Positions 8,841 to 20,117 of a stretch of DNA of 64,000 nucleotides are shown here, piece by piece. Within the stretch, counting starts at the first letter, position 1. The number at the start of each line of letters is the position of its first letter. The notes below the pieces were generated by a model. It saw only the letters and a list, made by a program, of their open reading frames with translations. It had not been told where the DNA came from and did no database searches. A program made the translations under genes and the position numbers. The DNA comes from Enterobacter sp. EA-1. Its GTDB lineage: Bacteria > Pseudomonadota > Gammaproteobacteria > Enterobacterales > Enterobacteriaceae. The stretch is from positions 2,356,001-2,420,000 of the forward strand of contig CP025776.1 in NCBI GenBank assembly GCA_002886105.1, read 5' to 3'.

Positions 8841-10087
8841 CTCCGCTTTCTCGCAATAACGGCAGGTCATATAGGCACCCGCCACACATAACGTCAGCGG
8901 CACAAAAGCTGAAGTCCATCCCGGTGAACTCCATCAGCAGCACGATGGCGGTCAGCGGCATCTGCATTGAGGACGCCGAGGAAGGCCGCGCCCCCGTCAG
9001 CGCGAATTCCGCCATATCCGCGTTGGGGAAAAAGGATCCAACAATCAGGAACATCAGTGCGCCAAGCAACGCGCCAATCGCCAGACCGGGTGTCAGCAAG
9101 CCACCTTCCGCACCGCTACGTAACACCAGCCAGATGCTCAACACTTTCAGGCCAATCAGGATCGCTGCCAACGGCAACGTTTACGCCGCCGCCGAAGCTC
9201 AACTGCACCGGGCCGCGTCCGTTTCCCGGCAACTGGGGAAACCAGATTGAGAGCAGGCCAAGGCAGGCAAAAGCGATAAAACAGAATACGGGCATCTGCC
9301 AGTTACTTTTGACCTGTCTCCGTGCGGTTTTCGTCATGCGCCGGAAAAGGCTTGCCGCATAACCGAAAAGCGGGCCTGAGAGCATTGCCCAAACGATAAG
9401 CGAAAAAGGCGACGGGGCGCTAAAGAGATACTGGCGCTCATTGCCCAGTACCAGTGACGCGACGAATGCGGCAACGGCTGACGTGACGACCGCCGCGATC
9501 ACCGCATCCCAACTGATCGTAACCAGCAACACTTCCAGCGTGAAAATCGCGCCAGCAAGTGGAACATTATAAACAGCTGCCAGCCCTGCGCCCGCACCGC
9601 AGGCAATCACCCGTTTCGTCTCCTGAGCACTCAATCCATAAAAGCGGGCGATGCTGCCACCAAACAGTGCGCCAACTTCGCGGGGCGCGCTTTCTCTGCC
9701 TAACGGAGAGCCCATCGCGACAGTAATGACCTGAAGAAAGGCACAACGTGGTGACCGTGGGCATCGGCTGCGTGACATCGTTCACTGCCGTACCGACACT
9801 GACGCGTTTTTTGGCATAACGCGCCAGTAGCCACCACCCGCAGCCCGCAACAATTCCTGCCGCGCTGAGCACAGCCAGACGGCGCAGCGCGCTGGCATCG
9901 CTTACCCCTGCAGGAAAGGCGGCCCGCCAATCAGCGACCGCTGGCTGTAGCCAAAAGCCAGATGCTGGATTTCATGTAGCAGAAGGGCTATCAACATCCC
10001 TGCCACCCCGGCAAGAACGCCGGTCAACAGTAGCGCTATCCATTGGCTTTGCCAGATCGGGGAATCGGTTTTACGCATCACGGTCAT
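8838..10087 (-). CDS. ClC-type chloride channel/transporter
   Basis: About 415 aa integral membrane protein of the voltage-gated chloride channel family. N terminus MRKTDSPIWQSQWIALLLTG; the conserved selectivity-region signature GSPLGRESAPREVGALFGG (a GRE motif, here GRESA instead of GREGP) sits near residue 120; then CGAGAGLAAVYNVPLAGAIF, the family's helix F region, and SGAEGGLLTPGLAIGALLGA. The C terminus reads TCRYCEKAE. Frame breaks near 9905, 9790, 9180 and 8900. The gene occupies the place of E. coli yciG-F-E between ompW and trpA. Whether it is a channel or an exchanger cannot be read from the sequence. Confidence 0.85.
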
Positions 10088-10181
10088 ATCTGTTGTGGGG
10101 AGTCGTCATCGCTATTATCCCACAGAAAATATGAACCTTTTAACAATGTGTTATGCAAATCAGGACACAAAGACAGGCGAT

Positions 10182-10205
10182 CACCGCCCGACGGATCGGG
10201 CGGTG
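10182..10205 (-). terminator. Hairpin after trpA
   Basis: CACCGCCCGA pairs perfectly with TCGGGCGGTG, 8 bp beyond the trpA stop. The following tract on the minus strand (ATCGCCTGTCTTTG) is only weakly T-rich. Confidence 0.6.
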
Positions 10206-10212
10206 TGAGGGA

Positions 10213-11021
10213 TTAACGGGGTAACGTCGCGGCTTTCATCTGCTGAACAAAGGTTTTCAACTCCGCCAACATGGCAGCAGGATTATTGAGGTTGTTTTCA
10301 ATGATCTTCACGGTGGCGGAACCGGAGATCGCCCCGGCAGCCCCTGCGTTAATTGCCGATGACACCGTCCGGCGCAGAAATACCGAACCCCTGTAATGCT
10401 GGCGCAGCATGGTATTCGGCCAGCTTCTCCACCAGATGATGCAGCGGCAGCGCGGCGCGGTTTTCCGCACCGGTCACACCCGCGCGAGACAACAGGTAGG
10501 TGTAACCACGTCCGTAGGAAGCAATCTGACGCAGCAGATCATCATCGGCGTTCGGTGGGCAGATAAAAATAGGCGCAACATTATGGCGCATTGCTGCCCG
10601 GCGGAAGGGGGCGGATTCTTCGATGGGGACATCCGCAACCAGCACCGAATCGACGCCCACTTTTGCGCACTGAGCGTAAAACTCATCAATACCGCGATTA
10701 AACACCGGGTTGGCGTACATCAGCAGGCCGATCGGAATGGCCGGGTGTTTCTGACGAATCGCCGCCAGCATTTCAAAACACTGGGTCGGCGTGACGCCGG
10801 ATGCGAACGCGCGCAGCGTCGCATTCTGGATGGTCGGGCCATCGGCCAGCGGGTCGGAAAAGGGGATCCCCCAGTTCCAGTGCGTCTGCCCCGGCTTCAA
10901 TCAGCGTGTCGATGATCTTCAGCGACTGTTCCGGTGACGGATCGCCAAGCGTGACGAAGGGGACAAAAGCGCCTTCATTGCGCGCGCTCAGCTGTTTAAA
11001 CAGGTTGTCATAACGTTCCAT
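10213..11021 (-). CDS. trpA: Tryptophan synthase alpha subunit
   Basis: Cleaves indole-3-glycerol phosphate to indole, which is channelled to TrpB. About 268 aa: [32 protein letters not shown] (catalytic Glu49), [14 protein letters not shown] (Asp60 region), [15 protein letters not shown], ending MKAATLPR. Its ATG shares one base with the trpB stop (TGATG), the usual coupling. Frame breaks near 10867 and 10360. Last gene of the leftward trp operon. Confidence 0.97.
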
Positions 11022-12213
11022 CAGATTTCCCCTCGCGCTTTCAGAATATCGTGTACGGTGAAAATGTCTTTGTCGCCGCGCCCGGAGAGGTTGACCACCA
11101 GCAACTGCTCTTTTCCGGGTTTTCGCGCATCATTTTCAGCGCATGGGCGAGGGCATGGGAGGACTCCAGCGCCGGGATAATGCCTTCATGCAGACACAGG
11201 GTTTTGAAGGCGTCCAGTGGCTTCATCATCGGTAATGGAGACATAGTCCGCGCGCCCGATGCTATTGAGGTACGCATGCTGCGGCCCGACTGACGGGAAA
11301 TCCAGCCCGGCGGAAATCGAGTAAGACTCCTCGATCTGGCCTTCGTCGGTTTGCATCATTGGCGACTTCATACCGAAGTAGATCCCCACGCGACCATGTT
11401 TCAGCGGAGCGCCGTGCTCGCCGGTATCGATACCGTGCCCGGCCGGTTCAACACCGATCAACCCGACAGCCGTTTCATTGATAAAGTCGGCAAACATACC
11501 AATGGCATTCGAGCCGCCGCCGACACAGGCGATGACAGCATCTGGCAGGCGACCTTCTTTTCGAGGATCTGCGCTTTGGTTTCCTCACCGATCATGCGCT
11601 GGAATTCACGCACAATGGTCGGGAAGGGATGCGGGCCGGCCGCCGTGCCCAGCATATAGTGCGCTGTCTCATAGCTGCCGGACCAGTCGCGCAGGGCTTC
11701 ATTACAGGCATCCTTCAGGGTGGCGGAACCGCTGTGCACCGGGATCACTTCTGCGCCCATCAGACGCATACGGAAAACGTTTGGTGACTGGCGTTCAACG
11801 TCTTTTGCACCCATATAAATACGGCATTTCAGACCGAGCAGGGCGCTGGCGAGGGCCGACGCCACGCCGTGTTGACCGGCGCCGGTTTCGGCGATGATTT
11901 CCGTTTGCCCATGCGTTTTGCCAGCAGGGCCTGACCCAGAACCCTGGTTCGTTTTATGCGCGCCGCCGTGCAGCAGATCTTCACGCTTCAGATAGAGGGT
12001 GGTGCGGGTTCCGGCAGTAATGTTCTGACATTTGGTCAGCGCAGTCGGACGCCCGGCATAGTTTTTCAGCAGGTCGGTAAATTGTTGCTGGAAGTCGGCA
12101 TCGCTTTGGGCGCTGACAAACGCTTCTTCCAGTTGGCGCAGTGCCGGCATCAGGATTTGCGGAACATACATTCCGCCAAACTCGCCAAAATACGGGTTCA
12201 GTAGTGTCGTCAT
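11021..12213 (-). CDS. trpB: Tryptophan synthase beta subunit
   Basis: PLP enzyme, 397 aa, condensing indole and serine to tryptophan. Start [20 protein letters not shown]; the PLP lysine motif GGAHKTNQ near residue 85; [21 protein letters not shown] terminus KARGEI just before the TGATG overlap with trpA. Frame breaks near 11945, 11560 (a CCAGG site read as CGAGG), 11500 and 11220. Confidence 0.97.
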
Positions 12214-12224
12214 TATCTCTTTCC

Positions 12225-13578
12225 TTAATAAGCGCGCAGCGTGCGGAACACCGAGGCCAGTTTGCTGGCATCTTTAATACCCGGTTCCGATTCCACGCCT
12301 GAATTAAAATCAAGTCCGGCACAGCCGGTTTTCGCCGCCTGTACGCAATTGTCCGCACCTAAACCGCCTGCCAGCAGGACATTATCGAGTTGCTCGCCCG
12401 CCAGCAGCGACCAGTCAAACTGTTTACCGCTGCCGCCCGGCCATTGTCGAACAGGTATTTGTCCACCTGTTGCAGATGACGTGACGGCAGGCTAGCGCCA
12501 ACGCTGAGCGCTTTCCAGATTTGCGTCTGCGGCGGCAGTACTGCACGCAATGCATCGATATAACGCTGATCTTCGCTGCCGTGCAGTTGTACGGCGCACA
12601 GGCCCAGTTGCTGGCTTTTGCCACCACGTCTTCCACCGGAGCATCGCGGAAGACGCCAACGTATTGCAGCGGTGCGCCTTGCATAACAGCCTGCGCCTGC
12701 GTTTCATCGACTGCGCGGGGCGAACTGGCGACAAAAAATCAGTCCGCCATAGATAGCGCCAGCCCACTGGTGGGCGGCATGCGCGTCTTCCGCGCGGGTT
12801 AAACCGCAGACTTTATTCTCGCCCAGCAGCACGCGTTTAACCGCGGCATCCAGATCCTCATGCGCCATTAACGCAGAACCAATCAAGAAACCGTTAGCAA
12901 AATGGCTCAGTTCCCGCATAGGTATTAATGCCCGATTCACTGATAACAGTCACCCCGGCGCCAAGGCGTGGCGCAAGCTGGCGAGTGCGATTCAGATCAA
13001 TGGAGAGGTCGCGCAGATCGCGGTTGTTAATGCCCACGACTTTCGCTTCCAGCGCAATCGCGCGCTGCAACTCCTCTTCGTTACTGACTTCCGTCAGCAC
13101 GCCCATATTCAGACTATGGGCCACGGCAGCCAACTGACGGTACTGCGTGTCATCCAGCACGGAGAGCATCAGCAGGCAGGCATCGGCACGGTAATATCGC
13201 GCCAGATAAATTTGGTAGGCATCGATAATAAAGTCTTTGCACAGGATTGGCTGCGGCGCGATCCCGCTGACAATCGGCAGAAAATCAAAGCTACCCTGAA
13301 AATATTTCTCATCAGTCAGCACAGAAATGGCGGACGCATGATGTTTGTAGATCCCGGCGATACGGGCCGGGTCGAAATCATTACGGATCACCCCTTTTGA
13401 GGGGGGAGGCTTTCTTGCACTCCGGGGATAAATGCCGTGCGCGTCCCTGCAGGGCGTCATAAAAACGGCGTGTGCTCGGTACCACTTCATTCTGGAAGCT
13501 GGCCAGCGGCTGCTGCTCCTTGCGTGCTGCAATCCATATGGCTTTATCCGCGACGATCTTCGCTAAAACGGTCTGCAT
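12225..13578 (-). CDS. trpC: Bifunctional indole-3-glycerol phosphate synthase / phosphoribosylanthranilate isomerase
   Basis: About 452 aa with two TIM barrels. The N-terminal IGPS domain starts [15 protein letters not shown] and contains [24 protein letters not shown], in which CKDF carries the catalytic lysine, and [18 protein letters not shown]; the C-terminal PRAI (TrpF) domain contains [11 protein letters not shown] and ends [11 protein letters not shown]. Frame breaks near 13430, 12915, 12740, 12610 and 12440. Start is 4 bp after the trpD stop. Confidence 0.95.
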
Positions 13579-13581
13579 TAT

Positions 13582-15163
13582 TTATCCTCGTGCCGCCAGT
13601 GCGGTGACTTTGTCGTAGGCTGCTCCACTGTGCAGCACATCCAGTACTTTTGCGCGTTGGCCTGTAAATCCTCTTCGCCGTGCAAACGCATCAGCATCGC
13701 GACGTTGGCGGCCACGGCGGCTTCATGGGCTGCCTCGCCTTTACCTTGTAATAAGCGTGTCAGAATGTCACGGTTTTCTTCCGGTGTGCCGCCCGCCAGC
13801 GCCTCCGGTGATAAGGCGCCCGAGGCCGAAGTCTGTGGCGGTCAACTGGTAACTTTTGATCTCGCCATCGTGTAACTCTGCTACCAGCGTTGGCGCGTGC
13901 AGGGACACTTCATCCATACCGCCGCTGTGGACCACGGCGGCACGTTGATAACCCAGTACGCAGCGTTTCGGCGATAGGCAGCACCAGTTCAGGGCTGTAG
14001 ACGCCAATCAACGCCAGCGGCGGATGCGCCGGGTTAATCAATGGACCCAGTACGTTAAACAACGTGCGGGTTTTCAACTGCTGGCGGACGGGCATCGCAT
14101 GGCGGAAACCAGTGTGATACTTCGGCGCGAACAGGAAGCACGCCTAACTCATCCAGCGCATTGCGTGACTTGTCCATATCGAGATTGATACCGAACGCAG
14201 CGAGTAAATCCGAAGAGCCGGAGCGGCTGGATACGCTGCGGTTACCGTGTTTGGCCACTTTCAGCCCACAAGCCGCGGCGACAAAGGCGCTGGCGGTAGA
14301 AATATTGATGCTGTTGCTGCCGTCGCCGCCGGTACCCACGATATCGGCAAAAGGATAGTCCGGGCGTGGGAATGGTGCGGCGTTTTCCAGCAAGGCGGTC
14401 GCTGCGCCGGCGATCTCATTCGGGTGCTCACCACGGATCTTCATGCTGACCAGCGCGGCAGCCAGTTGTTCCGGTTTCAGCTCACCGCGCACCACCGCAG
14501 AAAAGAGCTGGTGGCTCTCCTGCTGGCTCAGCGTTTGCGCCTGATACAATTTTTCCAGAATCGGTTGCAGCGTATTGGTTTGCTCCAGTTTCTGTAGCGC
14601 CCATGCCAGCGTTTGCTCAAGCAGACGCGCACCGCTGGGTGGTCAGAATGGATTCCAGGTGAAACTGAAAACCACATACGCGATCGGCGTCGTGACGGAC
14701 CGCCATCACCATGCCATTAAAGTGTGCATTAATCGTCAGACCGGCCGGAATATTGCTCCCCACCAGCGAATGATAACGCGCTACCGGCAGTGGGTTGCTC
14801 AGGCCTGCGAACATCGCCTGACCATCATGCTCAATACAGGAGGCCTTACCGTGCAGGATTTCGCCCGCCCGGCCAACATAACCGCCGTAGGCTTCTACAA
14901 TCGCCTGATGCCCAAGGCAGATACCGATAATCGGCAACTTACCGCGCATGCGGGTCAGCAGTTCCGGCATACAACCCGCTTCAGATGGCGCGCGGCCGAG
15001 AGCATCAACACCGGATTTTTTCATGGTTGCCGGGGCGGTCAATTAAGGTTTGCGCGGGGACATGGTTGCGGTAAATCACCACGTTATGTCCACTCGCACG
15101 CAGCTGATCCGCCGGGTTATAGGTAAATGAGTCGATATTATCGAGCAGCAGAATGTCAGCCAT
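13582..15163 (-). CDS. trpD: Anthranilate synthase glutaminase / anthranilate phosphoribosyltransferase fusion
   Basis: TrpG-TrpD fusion of about 531 aa, as in enterics. The glutamine amidotransferase half starts [15 protein letters not shown] and has the nucleophile-Cys motif [15 protein letters not shown]; the transferase half has [20 protein letters not shown] (PRPP site) and [16 protein letters not shown]. It ends [11 protein letters not shown]. The ATG overlaps the trpE stop by one base (TGATG). Frame breaks near 15040, 14640, 14130, 13965 and 13825. TrpGD pairs with TrpE to form anthranilate synthase. Confidence 0.96.
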
Positions 15164-16718
15164 CAGAACGTCTCCTGTGCATGATGTGCGGTGGCGATAG
15201 CGCGCAGAACCGCGCGGGCTTTGTTGCGGGTTTCGTCGGCTTCAGACTGCGGCACTGAATCCAGCACCACGCCTGCGCCGGCCTGCACGGTGGCGATGCC
15301 ATCTTCAACCCATGCTGAGCGGATAACGATGCAGGTATCCAGATCGCCATGGGCAGTGAAGTAACCCACTGCGCCGCCATAACTGCCGCGACGTGCGCCT
15401 TCCGCTTGGGCAATCAGTTGCATCGCGCGGACTTTCGGCGCGCCGCTCAGGGTACCCATGTTCATACAGGCGCGATACGCGTGCAGCACGTCAAGATCCG
15501 CGCGCAATTCGCCCACCACGCGGGAAACCAGATGCATGACATAGGAGTAGCGGTCGACCTTGGTCAGATCGGCGACATAACGACTGCCCGGGGTACAGAT
15601 CCGCGCCGGTCATTACGTGCTAAATCCACCAACATCAGGTGCTCTGACAGCTCCTTGTGGTCGGTACGCATATCAAGTTCGATACGGCTGTCGAGATCGC
15701 GATCCGAGGGAACCGTCCGGGCGACGCCCGCGGGCGCGTACCTGCGATCGGGTAAATTTCGATCTGCCGATTGTTGGCATCGTACTTCAACGAGCTTTCC
15801 GGTGACGCGCCGAACAGGGTGAAATCATCGTCCTGCATATAGAACATGTACGGACTGGGGTTGCTCTTTTCAGCACTTCATAGGCTGCCAGCGGTGACGG
15901 GCAGGGCAAGGTGAAACGACGTGAAGGCACCACCGGAAAATTTCCCCTGCGCGAATCGCTTTTGCATTTCGCGCACCACAGCGCCGTACTCTTCATCGCT
16001 CTGGTTGGTATCACAGCGCATATGTTCAACGATAACCACTGGTAGCGGCGGTGCGTCGGATCAACTGCTGGCGCAGCGCCTCAATACGCTGGGTCAGGCG
16101 GGCTTTCTCGCTTGCGGCGTCGCTGAACAGACTGCACTGGATGCGGGTTTGCTGTTTCTGGTGGTCGATCACCAGTAAGGTTTCTGCCAGATAGAAACAG
16201 TAATCCGGGCAACGGCGGTCGTGGGTAAGGGCCGGTAAATCTTCGAAGCCAGCAACCAGGTCATAGGCGAACAACCCGCCAAAAAACATCGCTTCGCGCT
16301 CATCGGCCGGCACCACCACCAGATCCTGCAACAGGCGGAAGGCGTCAAAACCGAGAGTGAACAGAGACGGGCATCTTCATCAAGCAGCGTGCTGACAGGC
16401 GGGAAGCGCAGCTCACGTCCATCAGTGGAAATCGTATTTTCTATACCGGTCGGAAGCGCGGCATCCAGCAGGGGCAATAATGCTGCGCCGTTAGCGGTCA
16501 GGGCTCTGATAGTGACAGTGTCACCTAACGCGGTAATTCGCAGTGCAGCATCGACCAGCAACAGGCTTTTTTAAATCATTTTTGCTGTCGATATCCGCAG
16601 ACTCAAGCAATAAGGTTGCCGGGCGTGCGCCGCAGAGCTGGTGGAACAGCGCCGTTGGGTTACCCCGATAGGCGGCGTTGCTGGTCAGAAGTTCGAGTGC
16701 CGGTTTTTGCGTTTGCAT
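15163..16718 (-). CDS. trpE: Anthranilate synthase component I
   Basis: Converts chorismate to anthranilate; feedback-inhibited by tryptophan. About 520 aa: start [20 protein letters not shown], then [19 protein letters not shown] (the LLESAD segment of the Trp-binding site), [40 protein letters not shown]-type sequence, then GCIRRGTVR-equivalent and [20 protein letters not shown] terminus HHAQETF. At least six indels break the frame. The first structural gene after the trpL attenuator. Confidence 0.96.
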
Positions 16719-16740
16719 AATCGCTCTCATTAATTTGTTC

Positions 16741-16768
16741 AAAAAAAAGCCCGCTGTATGAGCGGGCC
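16741..16768 (-). terminator. trp attenuator (3:4 terminator hairpin)
   Basis: On the minus strand GGCCCGC and GCGGGCT pair around a short loop, followed by eight T, between trpL and trpE. With the tandem Trp codons in trpL this is the classical ribosome-sensed attenuator. Confidence 0.95.
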
Positions 16769-16811
16769 GGGGTATCGGTATGCTGAATGCGCACGTGATC
16801 TCACAGCCCTG

Positions 16812-16856
16812 TCAGGGAGTGCGCCACCAACGATTAGCGGAGAAATGTGCATTCAT
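16812..16856 (-). CDS. trpL: trp operon leader peptide
   Basis: 14-residue leader MNAHFSANRWWRTP with two consecutive tryptophan codons, preceded by AAGGTAT and followed by the antiterminator/terminator segments. Ribosome stalling on the two Trp codons sets read-through of the attenuator. Confidence 0.95.
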   Translation of the reverse strand: MNAHFSANRWWRTP

Positions 16857-16883
16857 TTTAAGATACCTTGTCGTGTGAACTTG

Positions 16884-16918
16884 CGTACTAGTTAACTGGT
16901 TCGGTGAGGGAATGTCAA
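16884..16918 (-). promoter_or_regulatory. trp promoter and TrpR operator
   Basis: -35 TTGACA (16918-16913), 17-bp spacer, -10 TTAACT (16895-16890). The palindrome at 16884-16903 (CGAACCAGTTAACTAGTACG on the minus strand) is the TrpR operator and covers the -10. Confidence 0.95.
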
Positions 16919-16995
16919 CCCTCGGATTCAGAAAAACATGGTGAACCGTTATGATATGGGACAAACAGTTATCCTGATAAATTACCGGAGCCGCT

Positions 16996-17873
16996 TTGAG
17001 CGACACGAATTACGCCATTATTTATGATCTCCACAGCCACACGACGGCTTCCGATGGTCTGCTTTCCCGGAACAACTGGTGCATCGCGCCGTCGACATGC
17101 GTGTGGGCACGCTGGCGATCACCGACCATGATTGCACCGACGCCATTCCTGCGGCGCAGGCAGAAATTGCCCGCGCGGGGGTTAAACCTGCAACTGATTA
17201 CCGGCGTGGAGATCTCCACGGTCTGGGAAAATCACGAAATTCACATTGTTGGCTTGAATATCGACATTGACCATCCGCAAATGCGCGACTTTTGCAGGCG
17301 CAATCAGAACGGCGGTTGCAGCGTGCGAAGCTTATCGCTGAACGCACGGAAAAGGCGCACATTGCTGGCGCGTGGGAAGGGCACAACGCGGCGCAGGGCG
17401 CTTCGGTAACACGTGGCCATTTCGCTCGTTACCCGGTCGAAATGGGTAAGGCGAATACAATGGCTGACGTCTTTAAAAGTACCTTGCCCGCGGGAAAACC
17501 GGATATGTTCCTCCGCAGTGGTGTACAATAGAACAAGCTATTGAAGTGATTCATCATTCTGGCGGAACGGCAGTACTGGCCCATCCCGGGCGTTATAACC
17601 TGTCCGCTAAATGGTTGAAAAGACTGCTGGCGCATTTTGCTCAAAGCGGCGGTGAGGCAATGGAAGTTGCCCAATGCCAGCAGGCTCCTAATGAACGTGC
17701 ACAGCTAGCCCTTTATGCACGTCAGTTTGGTTTGCTGGCGTCGCAAGGATCAGGATTTCCACCAGCCCTGCCCGTGGATCGAACTGGGGCGTAAGCTCTG
17801 GCTTCCTGCCGGGGTTGACGGTGTCTGGCAACGCTGGGAGCAGCCGCAGAACACCACAGAGAGGGAAGTATGA
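16996..17873 (+). CDS. rnm: RNase AM / 3',5'-nucleotide phosphatase, PHP domain
   Basis: Also called yciV or trpH. PHP-domain 5'-3' exonuclease that matures rRNA 5' ends and hydrolyses 3',5'-bisphosphates; about 293 aa. It starts at a TTG after GGAG ([21 protein letters not shown]); metal ligands lie in DLHSH and ITDHD, and later [18 protein letters not shown]. The end ENTTEREV overlaps yciO by 4 bp (ATGA). Indels near 17065, 17185, 17300, 17370, 17520 and 17750. Confidence 0.95.
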
Positions 17874-18488
17874 GTCAGTTTTTTATATTCATCCGGAAAA
17901 CCCGCAACCGCGCCTGATTAATCAGGCGGTGGACATTGTGCGCAAGGGCGGTGTGATCGTCTATCCCACCGACTCCGGTTATGCGCTGGGGTGCAAAATT
18001 GAAGATAAAAGTGCGATGGAGCGAATTTGTCGTATTCGCCATCTGCCGGATGGTCACAACTTCACGCTGATGTGCCGCGATTTGTCCGAACTCTCGACCT
18101 ATGCGTTCGTGGACAATATCGCCTTTCGGTTGATCAAAATAACACCCCTGCAATTACACCTTTATCCTCAAGGGGACGAAGGACGTTCCGCGTCGTTTAT
18201 TGCAGGAAAAACGCAAGACCATTGGTTTGCGTGTGCCGTCGAATCCGATTGCACTGGCCCTGCTGGAAGCGCTCAATGAACCGATGCTTTCAACCTCTCT
18301 GATGCTGCCGGGCAGCGATTTTACTGAGTCGGATCCCGATGAAATCAAAAGATCGTCTGGAGAAGCTGGTGGATTTGATCATCCATGGCGGCTATCTCGG
18401 CCAGCAGCCAACAACGGTGGTGGACTTAACGGATGATGCGCCGGTGGTGATCCGTGAAGGTGTTGGCGACGTTAAGCCTTTCTTATAG
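17870..18488 (+). CDS. yciO: YciO, Sua5/YrdC-family protein
   Basis: 206-aa YrdC-domain protein related to the threonylcarbamoyl-AMP synthases that modify tRNA; its own role is not settled. Start MSQFF, then [20 protein letters not shown] and [13 protein letters not shown] (the [10 protein letters not shown] motif), [20 protein letters not shown], and end GVGDVKPFL. Frame breaks near 17880, 18140, 18170 and 18350. It is translationally coupled to rnm. In E. coli the next gene group leads to rluB; here the integrated element intervenes. Confidence 0.95.
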
Positions 18489-18548
18489 CGGCGCAAGTCG
18501 CTATACTACGGCCATTTCAGCGGCATTGCCGTACTGATGACCCTATTC

Positions 18549-18564
18549 GACGCCTGTGAAGGCG
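18549..18564. other. attL core
   Basis: GACGCCTGTGAAGGCG, an interrupted palindrome (CGCCT-GTGA-AGGCG), repeated exactly at 32353-32368. The sequence left of it is the native yciO-side flank. A GAGTTAA motif at 18600-18606 recurs near attR and is a candidate integrase arm site. Confidence 0.85.
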
Positions 18565-18716
18565 CACAAGTATTTAATTTTTTCTTTTTAAAATTAAAGA
18601 GTTAATTATTTGTTTAAATCGGTGTTGTACTTCTTGTATGACACCGGTTATCCCCATCTTGTTTGCCTCAATGTGTTACACCATTACCCCCAATTCCGAC
18701 ATTAGCAAAATGCCAG

Positions 18717-18746
18717 AAAAAAAAAAGCTGACCCGTTAAGGTCAGC
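18717..18746 (-). terminator. Terminator at the left end of the element
   Basis: On the minus strand GCTGACC and GGTCAGC pair around 6 nt, then ten T. It ends the leftward head operon before attL. Confidence 0.88.
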
Positions 18747-18765
18747 CTTCTGAAAATTTAGTTAG

Positions 18766-18958
18766 TTATTGCAGCTTACGCTTTTTCGCCAGCAATACAC
18801 TCAGTGCATACTCAAAGCCGTGTAAGGCTTCCCGTCTGCAAAATTCTACGTTGTTTAACCCCAATTCACGGCACAGTGCTTTGCGGTTGATTATTTCCGC
18901 AGTACCGGACACGTAGACAGGACCCGACGCACCGAGGGATATTGATTGAAACTTTCAT
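18766..18958 (-). CDS. Small protein after the capsid gene, unknown
   Basis: About 64 aa from the ATG at 18958, six bases after AAGGA. Correcting one base near 18935 gives MKVSINIP, then GPVYVSGTAEIINRKALCRE and HGFEYALSVLLAKKRKLQ. No family recognised. It lies last in the leftward operon after the capsid gene, so a virion or head-completion role is possible but unproven. Confidence 0.55.
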
Positions 18959-19061
18959 GTGTTTTCCTTCACTAAAATCAGTCACTAAAAATTCAAATGA
19001 ATACCACCGGAGGTAAACCCCCAGCCGATACCCAAAGGGCACGACCGGGGACATAACCTGA

Positions 19062-20083
19062 TTATTTCAGTTTGACATTCATCAGGTAATTGGGTTTGAG
19101 GATCAGAGGTAGACTAGAATGCTCCTGGTTTAATTCCAGCATGTCGTTCTTCTCTAAGTTCACCCACTGGTACAGATCAGACACAACACCTTTAGCGGCA
19201 ATAGTCTGATTGCGGCTGCATGGGCCCACGACAAATTTCATGGGGTTTACCGAATCGCCAGCGGCACCGGAACTTCGGAACAATCACACCGGAGTCAGCA
19301 GCGATGCTATATCGCTCATCGTCCATGCAAATGAACGTCATGTTGCCAATTTGCATCGAGGCGTAGCCTGCAATGTCATCAGCGATCAGGGCACCTTTAG
19401 CCGCCTCCCCCGACCTTGTTCAAGATCAGGGTCGTGACACTCGGATGGGCCGCGATGGCGTCAAACATTTCCGGAGAGAAGCAGTAATAGCCCGAGACAT
19501 ACGAGCGGGCACCGTTATACTCTTTAGCCATGATTCGGCGCATCTGGCCCAACTGTTGGTAAATGCTTGCGCCAGCGCCTGCGTCGAGTGTGAAATCTTT
19601 AGGGGTCGCACTGAAGATAGCCGCAAAGTCGAGATCGCCATCGTCAGTTTTCGATGCCTCAGCTTTCTGTTCGAACAGCGCTTTAGCCAACGTATCCTCA
19701 ACGTATTCGTTTTTGGCGTTACGCATACGGATCGCCGCCTCTGCAATCACTTCTGTGATCGCGGCGCGTACATCCGGGTTAGCTTTGCTAACCAGACCTT
19801 GCCATGAACTTGGGCGGATCGCATGGGTTGTATGTACGGTCGGCAGTTCCTGACTACGCAGCAGCGGTTTGGACACAGAAATACTGTTGGTCTCGCTGCC
19901 AAAGCGTGACACCTGCTTCAGCTTATCGGTTTCACGCTCTACGATGTCCAGAATCTGAGCATTAGGATCCTGAGAGACAGCGCGGTGGAATAGACCCAGA
20001 GAGGACAGCAGGAAGGTGCCAGACGGAACCTGCTTAATGCTGGTCACAGTATCCAGTGACGTAAATTGCTTCATGTCGATCAT
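19062..20083 (-). CDS. Major capsid protein, lambda gpE-like family
   Basis: About 340 aa. N-terminal part FTSLDTVTSIKQVPSGTFLL, RETDKLKQVSRFGSETNSI, then HTTHAIRPSSWQGLVSK and RAAITEVIAEAAIRMRN; the C-terminal part has IADDIAGYASMQIGNMTFIC, DERYSIAADSGVIVP and AAKGVVSDLYQWVNLEKNDM, ending NYLMNVKLK. The order (extended N-arm, helical spine, substrate-like DERY segment, C-terminal sheet) fits the capsid E family; this rests on pattern recognition, not alignment. Start at 20083 after AAGGAAAT. Frame breaks near 19400 and 19280. No protease or scaffold gene accompanies it. Confidence 0.65.
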
Positions 20084-20117
20084 TGTGTGATTTCCTTATG
20101 CAGAAAAATATTCAGCG

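Noticed and set aside
18541-18570. tRNA or tmRNA gene as attachment site
   Set aside because: No tRNA-like cloverleaf or 3' CCA end near either repeat; the site is the rluB leader.
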